From: Flavobacteriales bacterium
Lineage (GTDB): Bacteria; Bacteroidota; Bacteroidia; UBA10329
DNA: 37,410 bases
Direction: 5' to 3'
NCBI GenBank assembly: GCA_018402015.1
Contig: JAGYJL010000022.1
Coordinates: forward strand, 1-37,410
The notes under the pieces are model-generated. The model was not told the origin of the DNA and did no database searches. It was given only the letters and a program-made list of their open reading frames with translations. The position numbers and the translations under genes are program-made. Shown here one piece after another: positions 1-7,755 of this stretch. Position 1 is the stretch's first letter; each line of letters opens with the position of its first letter.

Positions 1-15
1 GGCCAAGAATAAGCG

Positions 16-1869
16 CTAAGGTTTAACCCAAATTGGCGATGACCACGCCCGTTCTTGAATGACCAATTCGGCATTTTCAGGGTACTTGATGCCGTAGCGT
101 ATCCGATCCAATAAACGCCAACTTGCGGTTGGCACTTCTAACACGCGGAGGTAGTAAAACGCGTTTACTTCAGGATTGAAATACGGGTCTTGCCAATGCA
201 CGAATAGTTCTTTATCGCCTTTATCGCGAGACCATTCTCCTGTTTCCAAATTCACGGTAGCACCGTTGTTTGGGACCGTTCCGTCTTCGTTCAATTTCCG
301 TCCGTCTGAAAGAGCAACATCAAAGATCTCTTCATATAAAGTACCATCCTCGTACCAACCTTTTATCACTTGGATTCGATCCAATGTAGCAAGCTCTGGG
401 TCTTTTGCAGCCCAGATCAGGAACTCTGGAGATTTCCCCATTACCAACTCAATATCGCTGCCCATCGGAACACCTTTTTCGTAGCCATCGCGCAGCATTT
501 CCTTATGTGAATCATAGGAATTCTGAAAACCGTAGCCCGCAAAAAACCGAAGTTTTATCCGATTGCCGCTGGTTGCGTAGGCTTCTCTTCGGTCTAGCGC
601 GTCATAGATGTGTTCGCGCGCGTTAGCTTCAGCCCAAACGGCTACCAAACCGCCCGGATTCTCTACCTCATAAACTTTCTTGACTCCGCCTGTTTGAAGC
701 GGCCAATTCGCATTCCTCAGACTATCGGCCTTTTCTTTTGTTTCGGATGGTGTTTCTTCAGTAGAACCAGGATTAGCATCATGATTATCGGTGCTGCCGA
801 TAAGACCGTATTTAAAAGGATTGATGCCCAAATGCTCTTCATGCTCCAGCCCTTTTTTAAGCGCGTAGCGAACGTAGTTCTGTTCAATCGGGTCGTGTTC
901 CGTGTAGTTCTCGAAATGAGCAAACTCATCATTTTTCCAAAGCAGGGCGTTTACTTCTGAGTTGCCTTTGATCTGATGCACCTCAACCATACGTTCGAAC
1001 CGTTGACGCAAACGTGCACGCCTCAGGTTAACGGAGTCTTTTTCTGCGCTGTATTCGGTAAATGTTCCACCATTTGACAGGTTGGTGTTGTGCGGTATCG
1101 CCATTACGGTAGCGCCTTGGTCAGAGATATTGGCAAGCCAATCCCATAGGTCATTTTCGTTCTTCAATTCGAACGAACTCAACGGCAATTCCGGTACCAT
1201 CATGTCTCTGAAAATGATGTTGCGGTGCATATGTGTTGTCGCTGCGCCCAGCGTCCATTCGTAGCCTGCCAGCGTGGTAAACACACCTGGCTCATAATTC
1301 TCTTGAGTTGCTTCCAAATGAAGTTGCCAAGCACTTTTTGTGGTTTCATATCCACGGAAGAAGAAAGGATGCGTGAGCTCCTTTGGGTTACGCAAACGTT
1401 TGGCACCGATATTCACCAATTGTTGCTGCCTTTTATGATTGACGGTTGAGTCGGGGTTATAAATTCCTCTGATGTAAGAAGGAATAAGCGCCTTGTGTCC
1501 TGGCGCTCCCTCGTACTGAACCATGTACATCTCGCCTAAGCCTTCTGCATGGTCAGTGACTGCACAGAAATCCAGAGGACGTCTGAGTTTCATAGTTCTG
1601 TCAGCTATTGTAATTGGCTCGCCTTTGGCAAAGCGATAAGCCTGATCTGAACTGGCCAATGTGCCATTCATGAATGCATCTGCAGACAGGGCGGTATGAA
1701 CGTGCAGGTCTCCGAAATAGAGATTGCGCAGTGGGTTTGTTCGCTTTGTGCTATCAGCTTTAGGTCCAAAACGCTCTGAAACAGCGTTTGGCACTTTTGT
1801 GTAATGCTTCACCACACACCCAGACCATGCTATGGTGAGGAATGCAAGGAAAGCTATTGTGAAGCGCAT
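16..1869 (-). CDS. DUF3604 family lipoprotein
   Basis: A 617-residue protein starting at the ATG at 1869. The N-terminus is a lipoprotein signal: a hydrophobic stretch (residues 2-16) ends in WSGC, so Cys18 is the likely lipidated residue. Directly after comes FGDLHVHTALSADAF, the PHP-like histidine motif that opens DUF3604 proteins, with further His/Asp clusters (AVTDHAEGLGE, IPHNTN, GSTDNHDANPG) in the order of a metal-dependent phosphoesterase-like fold. Family members are common in marine bacteria and have no settled substrate, so the reaction is unknown. It lies 22 bases downstream of the deiodinase-like gene on the same strand and may share its transcript. Family assignment is firm; function is open. 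Confidence 0.88.
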   Translation of the reverse strand: MRFTIAFLAFLTIAWSGCVVKHYTKVPNAVSERFGPKADSTKRTNPLRNLYFGDLHVHTALSADAFMNGTLASSDQAYRFAKGEPITIADRTMKLRRPLDFCAVTDHAEGLGEMYMVQYEGAPGHKALIPSYIRGIYNPDSTVNHKRQQQLVNIGAKRLRNPKELTHPFFFRGYETTKSAWQLHLEATQENYEPGVFTTLAGYEWTLGAATTHMHRNIIFRDMMVPELPLSSFELKNENDLWDWLANISDQGATVMAIPHNTNLSNGGTFTEYSAEKDSVNLRRARLRQRFERMVEVHQIKGNSEVNALLWKNDEFAHFENYTEHDPIEQNYVRYALKKGLEHEEHLGINPFKYGLIGSTDNHDANPGSTEETPSETKEKADSLRNANWPLQTGGVKKVYEVENPGGLVAVWAEANAREHIYDALDRREAYATSGNRIKLRFFAGYGFQNSYDSHKEMLRDGYEKGVPMGSDIELVMGKSPEFLIWAAKDPELATLDRIQVIKGWYEDGTLYEEIFDVALSDGRKLNEDGTVPNNGATVNLETGEWSRDKGDKELFVHWQDPYFNPEVNAFYYLRVLEVPTASWRLLDRIRYGIKYPENAELVIQERAWSSPIWVKP

Positions 1870-1891
1870 CTAATGCTAAAGGTCAGCAATC

Positions 1892-2560
1892 TTAGTAGAA
1901 CACAGCTATTTCATCCAACGGTTTGCGCTTCAGATCAGGCACTTCAGCATCATCGGCAGCATAACCAACAGGAATCAACAGAAACGGCTTTTCGTTTTCA
2001 GGCCTTTCCAAAACCTTGGATAGAAAATTCATTGGGCTAGGCGTGTGGGTAAGCGCCACCAATCCTGCATTGTGGATGGCGACAAGCAGGAAACCTGTTG
2101 CGAGACCGACACTTTCGGTTGCATAGTAATTGTTCTTCTTTTCGCCATCTACCAATTCATAAGAACGTTTCATGACGATGATGAGCCAGGGTGCTATTTC
2201 CAGAAACGGCTTGATGTGGTCGGTTCCAAAAGGCTCAAGGTCTTTCAGCCAACGTTCGCTCATACGTCCGTTATAATTCTCGTATTCCTCTTTTTCTGCG
2301 GCCTCGCGAATTTGAGATTTGATTTCTGCCGAACTTACTGCACAGAAAGTCCAAGGTTGCATATGCGCACCACTTGGCGCGGTCGATGCCGTTCTGATCA
2401 GGTTCTCTATCACATCTTTCGGCACGGGTCTATCTGAGAAAACACGTAGCGATCTGCGTTTGTCCATAAACTGGAAAAAGTCTTTCACCCGCTGCTTCAT
2501 TTGGTTTTCTGAAAAGTTCAATGGTTCGTATGGAACGAAACCTTCTTTAGAATCTGCCAT
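1892..2560 (-). CDS. Nitroreductase-fold flavoprotein, probable iodotyrosine deiodinase (IYD) homologue
   Basis: A 222-residue FMN nitroreductase-superfamily protein. The phosphate-binding RRSLR segment (35-39) and the PSGAH loop (62-66) are the usual FMN contacts. Compared from memory with human iodotyrosine deiodinase, similarity runs through most of the chain: KRRS, TAPSGAH-x-PWTF, RM..RW..DL, and a C-terminal VPDLKRKPLD block. The lid residues that hold the halotyrosine zwitterion in human IYD (Glu157, Tyr161, Lys182) align with Glu92, Tyr96 and Lys117, with identical 4- and 21-residue spacing. The inferred reaction is reductive dehalogenation of iodo-, bromo- or chlorotyrosine, as known for IYD homologues including one from the Bacteroidota genus Haliscomenobacter. 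It is soluble and cytoplasmic. A generic nitroreductase is the alternative. Confidence 0.85.
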   Translation of the reverse strand: MADSKEGFVPYEPLNFSENQMKQRVKDFFQFMDKRRSLRVFSDRPVPKDVIENLIRTASTAPSGAHMQPWTFCAVSSAEIKSQIREAAEKEEYENYNGRMSERWLKDLEPFGTDHIKPFLEIAPWLIIVMKRSYELVDGEKKNNYYATESVGLATGFLLVAIHNAGLVALTHTPSPMNFLSKVLERPENEKPFLLIPVGYAADDAEVPDLKRKPLDEIAVFY

Positions 2561-2601
2561 GTTCGGTGCTTTGGGTCATGAAGCTAGTATAAAGATTCCT
2601 A

Positions 2602-2609
2602 TACATTTG
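2602..2609 (+). promoter_or_regulatory. Bacteroidota -7 box (TAcaTTTG)
   Basis: An exact match to the Bacteroidota -7 consensus TAnnTTTG lies 37 bases before the start codon of the trans-sulfuration enzyme, giving a short plausible leader. No TTG sits at the usual 19-23 base spacing upstream. The call is by motif only. Confidence 0.4.
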
Positions 2610-2646
2610 CCGCGAATCCGACTGATGTCGGGCTAAAAATCTCAAT

Positions 2647-3786
2647 ATGAAATTCGGAACCAAAGCAGTACACGCTGGTGTTGAACCAGATCCGTCCACA
2701 GGCGCAATCATGACGCCCATTTACCAAACATCAACTTACGTGCAGGCAGCGCCTGGCGATCATAAAGGATACGAGTATTCTCGAACTGGAAATCCAACAC
2801 GGAATGCGTTGGAAAAAGCCATTGCCGAGTTGGAAAATGGAAACTACGGTGCTTGTTTTGGTAGTGGAATGGCTGCTATTGACTGCGTTATCAAAATGCT
2901 GAAACCAGGCGATGAGGTGATAAGCACGAACGATCTTTATGGCGGAACCTACCGTCTGTTCACGAAGATCTATGAAGGTTTTGGAGTGAAATTCCATTTC
3001 GTACCGATGGGCGATCTGCAAACGGTGAAAGCCAAGGTGAATGCCAACACCAAACTCATTTGGGTAGAAACGCCTACCAATCCGATGATGAACATCATTG
3101 ATATTGAAGCCATGTCGAAGATCGCGAAAGCGGCTGGAGCGCTTTTGGCGGTCGACAATACATTTGCTACACCAGCACTTCAGCAACCGCTTGATCTTGG
3201 TGCCGATATCGTGATGCACTCGGTAACGAAATACTTGGGTGGTCATTCAGATGTGGTGATGGGCGCCTTGGTTGTGAAAGACAAAGCTCTTTCAGAACGG
3301 ATGTACTTCATTCAGAATAGCAGCGGAGCCGTTTGCGGACCGATGGACAGCTTCTTGGTGCTACGCGGATTGAAAACGCTTTCCATTAGGATGAAGCAGC
3401 ATTGTATCAACGGAAAAGAAATTGCCCATTGGCTGAAGGATCATCCAAAAGTGGACAAAGTCTATTGGCCAGGTTTTGAAACGCATCCGAACCATGAGGT
3501 TGCCAAAAAACAGATGAGTGGTTTTGGAGGAATGGTTTCTTTTACTTTGAAGGAAAACACCATCGCGGCAGCAACCAAAGTGCTTTCGAACACACATCTT
3601 TTTGCGTTGGCAGAAAGTCTGGGTGGTGTGGAATCGTTGATCGGTCATCCGGCCAGTATGACCCACGCTTCCATCCCAAAAGAAGAAAGAGAGATAACAG
3701 GCGTGGTCGATTCATTGATCCGTCTTAGCATCGGAATTGAGGATGCGGAAGACCTGATTGCCGATCTGAACAAAGCTTTGGATTAA
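2647..3786 (+). CDS. Trans-sulfuration PLP enzyme (cystathionine gamma-synthase / gamma-lyase type)
   Basis: A 379-residue protein of the Cys/Met metabolism PLP family, full length for the group. Visible motifs are the N-terminal YEYSRTGNPTR, the cofactor-phosphate loop GSGMAAID, the VDNTFATP segment with the ring-binding Asp, and the Schiff-base lysine in SVTKYLGGHSD (Lys195). The C-terminal ESLIGHPASMTHAS and LIRLSIGIED blocks are canonical. The chemistry is gamma-replacement or gamma-elimination on homoserine esters or cystathionine in methionine/cysteine metabolism. Sequence alone does not separate synthase (MetB) from lyase (MetC/CGL), so no symbol is given. It is divergent from the deiodinase-like gene and monocistronic. 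Confidence 0.93.
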   Translation: MKFGTKAVHAGVEPDPSTGAIMTPIYQTSTYVQAAPGDHKGYEYSRTGNPTRNALEKAIAELENGNYGACFGSGMAAIDCVIKMLKPGDEVISTNDLYGGTYRLFTKIYEGFGVKFHFVPMGDLQTVKAKVNANTKLIWVETPTNPMMNIIDIEAMSKIAKAAGALLAVDNTFATPALQQPLDLGADIVMHSVTKYLGGHSDVVMGALVVKDKALSERMYFIQNSSGAVCGPMDSFLVLRGLKTLSIRMKQHCINGKEIAHWLKDHPKVDKVYWPGFETHPNHEVAKKQMSGFGGMVSFTLKENTIAAATKVLSNTHLFALAESLGGVESLIGHPASMTHASIPKEEREITGVVDSLIRLSIGIEDAEDLIADLNKALD

Positions 3787-3828
3787 GCCTTGGTACCTTG
3801 TGTTACATTTCTCGTACAAAGCATGGAT

Positions 3829-3836
3829 TATATTTG
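3829..3836 (+). promoter_or_regulatory. Bacteroidota -7 box (TAtaTTTG) of the first M43 protease
   Basis: TATATTTG matches TAnnTTTG exactly and lies 17 bases before the ATG at 3854. It falls inside the longer frame that opens at 3800, which argues for the ATG at 3854 as the true start. Confidence 0.45.
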
Positions 3837-3853
3837 TGCATAATCGAACTCAA

Positions 3854-5935
3854 ATGAAGAATACTTTCCTATTACTTACTGTGCTGATTTTGAGCACTTT
3901 TACCACAACCGGACAACAGGCACATTGCGGTTTTGACGAGCATTTGGAGAAGATGCTTTCCGCAGACCCCTCTGGTATGCAAGTTATCTTAGAACACAAT
4001 GAGCGTACCGTTGAGTTGAAGCGTGCCCGACTTGCAGGTGAAGCTGAGCGTGGCGGAGGTCCAAGAATCATCCCTACCGTTTTTCACGTCATCCACCAAG
4101 GAGGAAATGAGAACATCAGTCATGAGCAGATCGAGGATCAAATGCGCATATTGAATGAAGATTTTAGAAGATTGAATGAAGACGCAGCGAATACCAGACC
4201 TGAATTTTTGGGCGTTGCTGTAGATGCTAACGTAGAATTCCGTTTAGCAAAACTCGATCCACAAGGAAACTGTACAGATGGAGTTGTGCGTGTGTTTTCT
4301 CCACTCACGAATAATGCGTCAGACGATAATGGTGTAAAAGGCCTGAGTTATTGGGATAGGTCTAAGTACTTCAATGTTTGGGTGGTTAAAACCATCAACA
4401 ATGATGGAGAGCCAGGAACGATCCTAGGTTATGCACAGTTTCCAGGCTTTGGCAATGCTGCAACAGATGGAGTAGTTGTTCGTGCGGATTACATAGGCGA
4501 CATTGGAACGGGCGCCAACAATGGCAGCAAAGGCCGAACGCTGACACACGAGGCAGGCCACTGGCTCGGACTGTTTCATACGTTCCAAGGAGGTTGCAGC
4601 GGTGGTTTTTTCGGAGAACCAATAGATGACACGCCACCGCAAGCAGAGGCCACACAGAGTAACTGCCCGCAGAATGCCAATACCTGCAGTAACGATAATC
4701 CCGATCTTCCAGACATGGTTGAGAATTACATGGATTACTCAAATGGTGCTTGCCAGAACACCTATACACAAGGTCAGAAAGATGCAATGGATGCCGTGCT
4801 TGGAGGTTCGCGTTCTCAGATTCATAGCGTAAACAACTTGAACGCTACTGGTGTACTTTTAGCCGAAACACCTTGCGCTCCCAAAGCACAGTTCTTTGCA
4901 GAAACACGTATTGTGTGCGCTGGAGAACCAATAACGTTTACAGACAACTCGTACAACGGTACAGTTACAGCCTACGATTGGAGTCTTCCAGGAGCAACAC
5001 CAAGTATGTCTTCTTCGGCCAATCCTACAGTTACCTATAGTGCACCTGGGGTTTACAGTGTAACGCAGAATGTGAGCAATGCGCAGGGTTCAGACTCTGA
5101 GACCTTTACAGACTACATAACCGTTATTCCATCAACCGCGGAGGTAACGAGCTATTTCAGTTTCGAAGGTTTTGAGGAAACGGATGAAGATTACATCATT
5201 ATCAGCGATGATCTTGGAAACACTTGGACCGAATCGAACACAGCCTTTACCGATAGCAGATCCATTGTGCTGAACAACTTCAGTGGCAACCCTCTGGGAA
5301 GTGTTGACGAGTTTCAATTACCATCTGTAGATCTTACTCAAATGAGCGATCCTGCCATTCATTTCAGAGTGTCATACAAGCAGCGCTCTGGGCAATCGGA
5401 CAGACTGAGGGTTTTCGTATCGGATGATTGTGGCGAAAGTTGGAATCTACGATTCAATAAGAGCGGTGTTTCCTTGGCTACAGTAAGTGGTACGCAGGGT
5501 TCCCCGTTTACGCCCTCTTCGGCATCAGATTGGGAGTTGATAGAGGTAAACTTGAATGCGTACGTAAATGAAGAACACTTGCTTGTTAAGTTCCAAGGAA
5601 CCAGCGATGAGGGGAACAACATTTACATAGATGATATTCAAATATCTGGTCCTCTTGGAGTTGCAGATGGCGAGCAGAATTTCGCATTCAATGTGAGTCC
5701 GAACCCGTTGTTGACCAATGGAACGGTGAATCTGGAAGTGAAAGAAAGCAACAACTATCTTGTTTCCGTTTTGGATGTAGCAGGTAGAGAGATTGCTGAA
5801 CTTCATCAAGGTTCGTTGGCGTCAGGAGTCCATCGCTTCGATGTTTCGCGCCAAATGTTCTCAAGTGCAGGTGTATACCTGATTCAGGTTCAAGCAGACG
5901 GATTGAGAACCATTAAGAAGTTGATCGTGCAGTAA
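3854..5935 (+). CDS. Secreted M43 (cytophagalysin/pappalysin) metalloprotease with PKD domain and T9SS sorting domain
   Basis: A 693-residue secreted zinc protease. The ATG at 3854 is preferred because it opens a normal signal peptide (MKNTFLLLTVLILS) and a promoter box covers the upstream part of the frame. The propeptide contains HCGFDEHLEKML and ends near AERGGG. The catalytic domain carries HEAGHWLGLFH, the metzincin HExxHxxGxxH signature, with zinc ligands His232, His236 and His242 and general base Glu233. The Met-turn is ENYMDYS. A PKD domain follows (CAGEPITFTDNS to the conserved YDW and GVYSVT), then a jelly-roll-like module. The end is a type A T9SS sorting domain (VSPNP, then GVYLIQVQADGLRTIKKLIVQ), implying export across the outer membrane. 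A paralogue lies at 13192-15279. Confidence 0.92.
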   Translation: MKNTFLLLTVLILSTFTTTGQQAHCGFDEHLEKMLSADPSGMQVILEHNERTVELKRARLAGEAERGGGPRIIPTVFHVIHQGGNENISHEQIEDQMRILNEDFRRLNEDAANTRPEFLGVAVDANVEFRLAKLDPQGNCTDGVVRVFSPLTNNASDDNGVKGLSYWDRSKYFNVWVVKTINNDGEPGTILGYAQFPGFGNAATDGVVVRADYIGDIGTGANNGSKGRTLTHEAGHWLGLFHTFQGGCSGGFFGEPIDDTPPQAEATQSNCPQNANTCSNDNPDLPDMVENYMDYSNGACQNTYTQGQKDAMDAVLGGSRSQIHSVNNLNATGVLLAETPCAPKAQFFAETRIVCAGEPITFTDNSYNGTVTAYDWSLPGATPSMSSSANPTVTYSAPGVYSVTQNVSNAQGSDSETFTDYITVIPSTAEVTSYFSFEGFEETDEDYIIISDDLGNTWTESNTAFTDSRSIVLNNFSGNPLGSVDEFQLPSVDLTQMSDPAIHFRVSYKQRSGQSDRLRVFVSDDCGESWNLRFNKSGVSLATVSGTQGSPFTPSSASDWELIEVNLNAYVNEEHLLVKFQGTSDEGNNIYIDDIQISGPLGVADGEQNFAFNVSPNPLLTNGTVNLEVKESNNYLVSVLDVAGREIAELHQGSLASGVHRFDVSRQMFSSAGVYLIQVQADGLRTIKKLIVQ

Positions 5936-5958
5936 ATGCGCATTCGTTGAAAAGAAAG

Positions 5959-5985
5959 GGGGCTGATAATTCAGCCCCTTTTTTA
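5959..5985 (+). terminator. Rho-independent terminator between convergent genes
   Basis: GGGGCTGA (5959-5966) pairs perfectly with TCAGCCCC (5971-5978) around a TAAT loop, followed by a run of T. An A-rich stretch before the stem lets it serve the BLUF gene from the other side as well. Confidence 0.88.
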
Positions 5986-6405
5986 TTACTTCTTTTTCAT
6001 CTCGTAGAAGTACCGGAGCATTTTCAGTCCAACATGATCATCGTTCAATTCTTGAAGAAATCGGTCGCCTTCGGCCAATGATTCGTACGACTCGATCTTG
6101 GAAAACGTGGCCTCATCAAGCACCTGCAAGGCCATTTTCCAATTTGGGAAATGGCGTTTGTCTGTATCGCCAAAGAACAATTTGATTATCTGTTCGTGTC
6201 GATCGTCATCTCCGATTCGCTCAAATGTCTCCAGCACATCTTCCTTTTTTCCTTCCAACATCTGAATGAACGTTCCATCAAAGTACACAAGTAGTCCGGT
6301 AATGTTCTGCTTTTTGTTCTTCTCATCTGCCTTTGCCAAGATCTCTTTCAAATCGGTTTCGTTCATACCGTCAGAAGCTTTACTCGAGTAGATCAAGTAG
6401 TACAT
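5986..6405 (-). CDS. Short BLUF-domain blue-light photoreceptor
   Basis: A 139-residue protein in which the BLUF domain fills residues 1-93 and only a short helical C-terminus follows. Aligned with cyanobacterial PixD (Slr1694/Tll0078 type) at a constant offset of two residues, all functional positions are present: Tyr6 (PixD Tyr8), Asn30 (Asn32), Gln48 in FIQMLEG (Gln50), Trp89 and Met91 in NWKM (Trp91, Met93). FAD binding and the light-driven Tyr-Gln hydrogen-bond switch are therefore expected. There is no fused output domain, so it should signal through a partner protein. No obvious partner is adjacent; the ArsC-like/EamA pair is divergent and the large histidine kinase is about 1.3 kb further on. 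Confidence 0.92.
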   Translation of the reverse strand: MYYLIYSSKASDGMNETDLKEILAKADEKNKKQNITGLLVYFDGTFIQMLEGKKEDVLETFERIGDDDRHEQIIKLFFGDTDKRHFPNWKMALQVLDEATFSKIESYESLAEGDRFLQELNDDHVGLKMLRYFYEMKKK

Positions 6406-6500
6406 GATGTATTAGGATTGGTTAAGAAACAATACTTTGGCCTGATGTAAAGGTTTCCGCTTGCCCATTACCTTCGTGCTGTCAATTTCACAGAAAGAAA

Positions 6501-6857
6501 ATGCGTAAGATCTATCACCTATCCACGTGCGATACCTGTCAACGAATTATCAAAGAACTCGGTTTGAAGGAAGCAGACTTTGAATTTCAAGATATCAAAG
6601 CAAAGAACATATCTGGAGAGCAGTTGGATGCAGTGAAAGACAAGGTGGGTTCGTACGAAGAACTTTTCAGCAAGCGCGCCATCAAATTCCGAAGTATGGG
6701 TTTGAAGGATCTGAACTTGACCGATGCGGATTATCGCAAGTACATCTTGGAAGAATACACCTTCTTAAAACGACCTGTTATCTGGATAGGCGAGGAGGTG
6801 TTTGTGGGCAATGCCAAGAAAACCGTTGAAGCCGCCAAGGCCACGCTGAATGAATAA
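6501..6857 (+). CDS. ArsC/Spx-family thioredoxin-fold protein
   Basis: A 118-residue ArsC-family protein. The N-terminal strand-loop reads IYHLSTCDTCQRII with Cys10 and Cys13 as a CxxC pair. The family blocks SKRAIKFRSMGLK, a YRKYILEEYTFLKRPVIW segment and a final FVGNAKK are in the expected order. Members include glutaredoxin-dependent arsenate reductases, the Spx regulators and the YffB group; the CxxC is not decisive among them. No other arsenic gene is nearby, so a general thiol-redox role is as likely as arsenate reduction. Its stop overlaps the start of the transporter gene by 8 bases, indicating co-translation. A weak -7-like TACCTTCG lies about 25 bases upstream. Confidence 0.85.
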   Translation: MRKIYHLSTCDTCQRIIKELGLKEADFEFQDIKAKNISGEQLDAVKDKVGSYEELFSKRAIKFRSMGLKDLNLTDADYRKYILEEYTFLKRPVIWIGEEVFVGNAKKTVEAAKATLNE

Positions 6858-7755
6858 GCAGCTTATGGCGCATGTGGCGCTGGTTGGTGCTCAACTTCTG
6901 TATGGGGCCAATTACACCATTGCCAAAGAAGTAATGCCAGAATACATTCAGCCTATGGGCTTTGTATTGCTTAGGTGTTTGGGTGCCGTTTCGCTGTTCT
7001 GGTTTACGGGCCTTTTTGTCAAAGAGAAAGTAGACCCTAAAGACCTACCCAAGTTGGCACTTTGCGCCTTATTCGGCATAGCTATCAATCAGCTTTTCTT
7101 CTTCAAAGGATTGAGTCTTACACATCCGATCAACGCGGCCGTGATCATGATATCTACACCCATTCTGGTGCTCATTATGGCGGCCTTTATCATTAAGGAA
7201 AAGATAACAACCACTAAAGCTCTTGGAATTGGAATTGGTATGGTTGGAACGTTCCTGATACTTGTGATGGGGAAGAAGCTTTCCTTCAGCTCCAACACAT
7301 TTATGGGCGACCTGCTGGTTTTTGTAAACGCATCTTCATACGGAGTATATCTTGTTCTAATTTCACCGATAATGCGCAAGTACAACCCTGTTACGGTCAT
7401 AAAATGGGTTTTCCTTTTTGGGCTTTTCATGGTGTTGCCATTCGGTTATTCCGAGTTTACGGAAATCGAATGGGGCAGCTTTCCGCCAAAGGTTATTTGG
7501 GCAACGGTTTTCGTAGTGGTCGGGCTGAGCTATTTCGCTTATCTGTTCAATATTACTGCGTTGAAGTATGTCAGCCCATCGGTGGTCAGTACATACATCT
7601 ACCTTCAGCCTATCATCGCGTCAGCGTTTGCTATATCCCTTGGTAAAGACCAACTCGATTGGATAAAGGTTGGTTCGGCAGTGCTTATTTGTACAGGTGT
7701 TTATTTGGTCAGCAAGAAGCCGAAAGTGCCTCAGATGGCTGGAAAGGAAACGTAG
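6850..7755 (+). CDS. EamA/DMT-family permease
   Basis: A 301-residue inner-membrane protein with about ten hydrophobic helices arranged as two EamA repeats (roughly 8-137 and 152-290), the usual drug/metabolite transporter layout. The first repeat starts with LLYGANYTIAKEVMP and the second repeat has the corresponding small-residue pattern. Substrate cannot be read from the sequence; relatives export amino acids, nucleosides or other small metabolites. It overlaps the ArsC-like gene upstream by 8 bases. It also overlaps the end of the oppositely oriented histidine kinase by 25 bases, so the two genes converge without a spacer. Confidence 0.9.
   Translation: MNKQLMAHVALVGAQLLYGANYTIAKEVMPEYIQPMGFVLLRCLGAVSLFWFTGLFVKEKVDPKDLPKLALCALFGIAINQLFFFKGLSLTHPINAAVIMISTPILVLIMAAFIIKEKITTTKALGIGIGMVGTFLILVMGKKLSFSSNTFMGDLLVFVNASSYGVYLVLISPIMRKYNPVTVIKWVFLFGLFMVLPFGYSEFTEIEWGSFPPKVIWATVFVVVGLSYFAYLFNITALKYVSPSVVSTYIYLQPIIASAFAISLGKDQLDWIKVGSAVLICTGVYLVSKKPKVPQMAGKET

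Noticed and set aside
3800-3853. Earlier start for the first M43 protease
   Set aside because: A TAnnTTTG promoter box lies in this stretch and the signal peptide begins at 3854.
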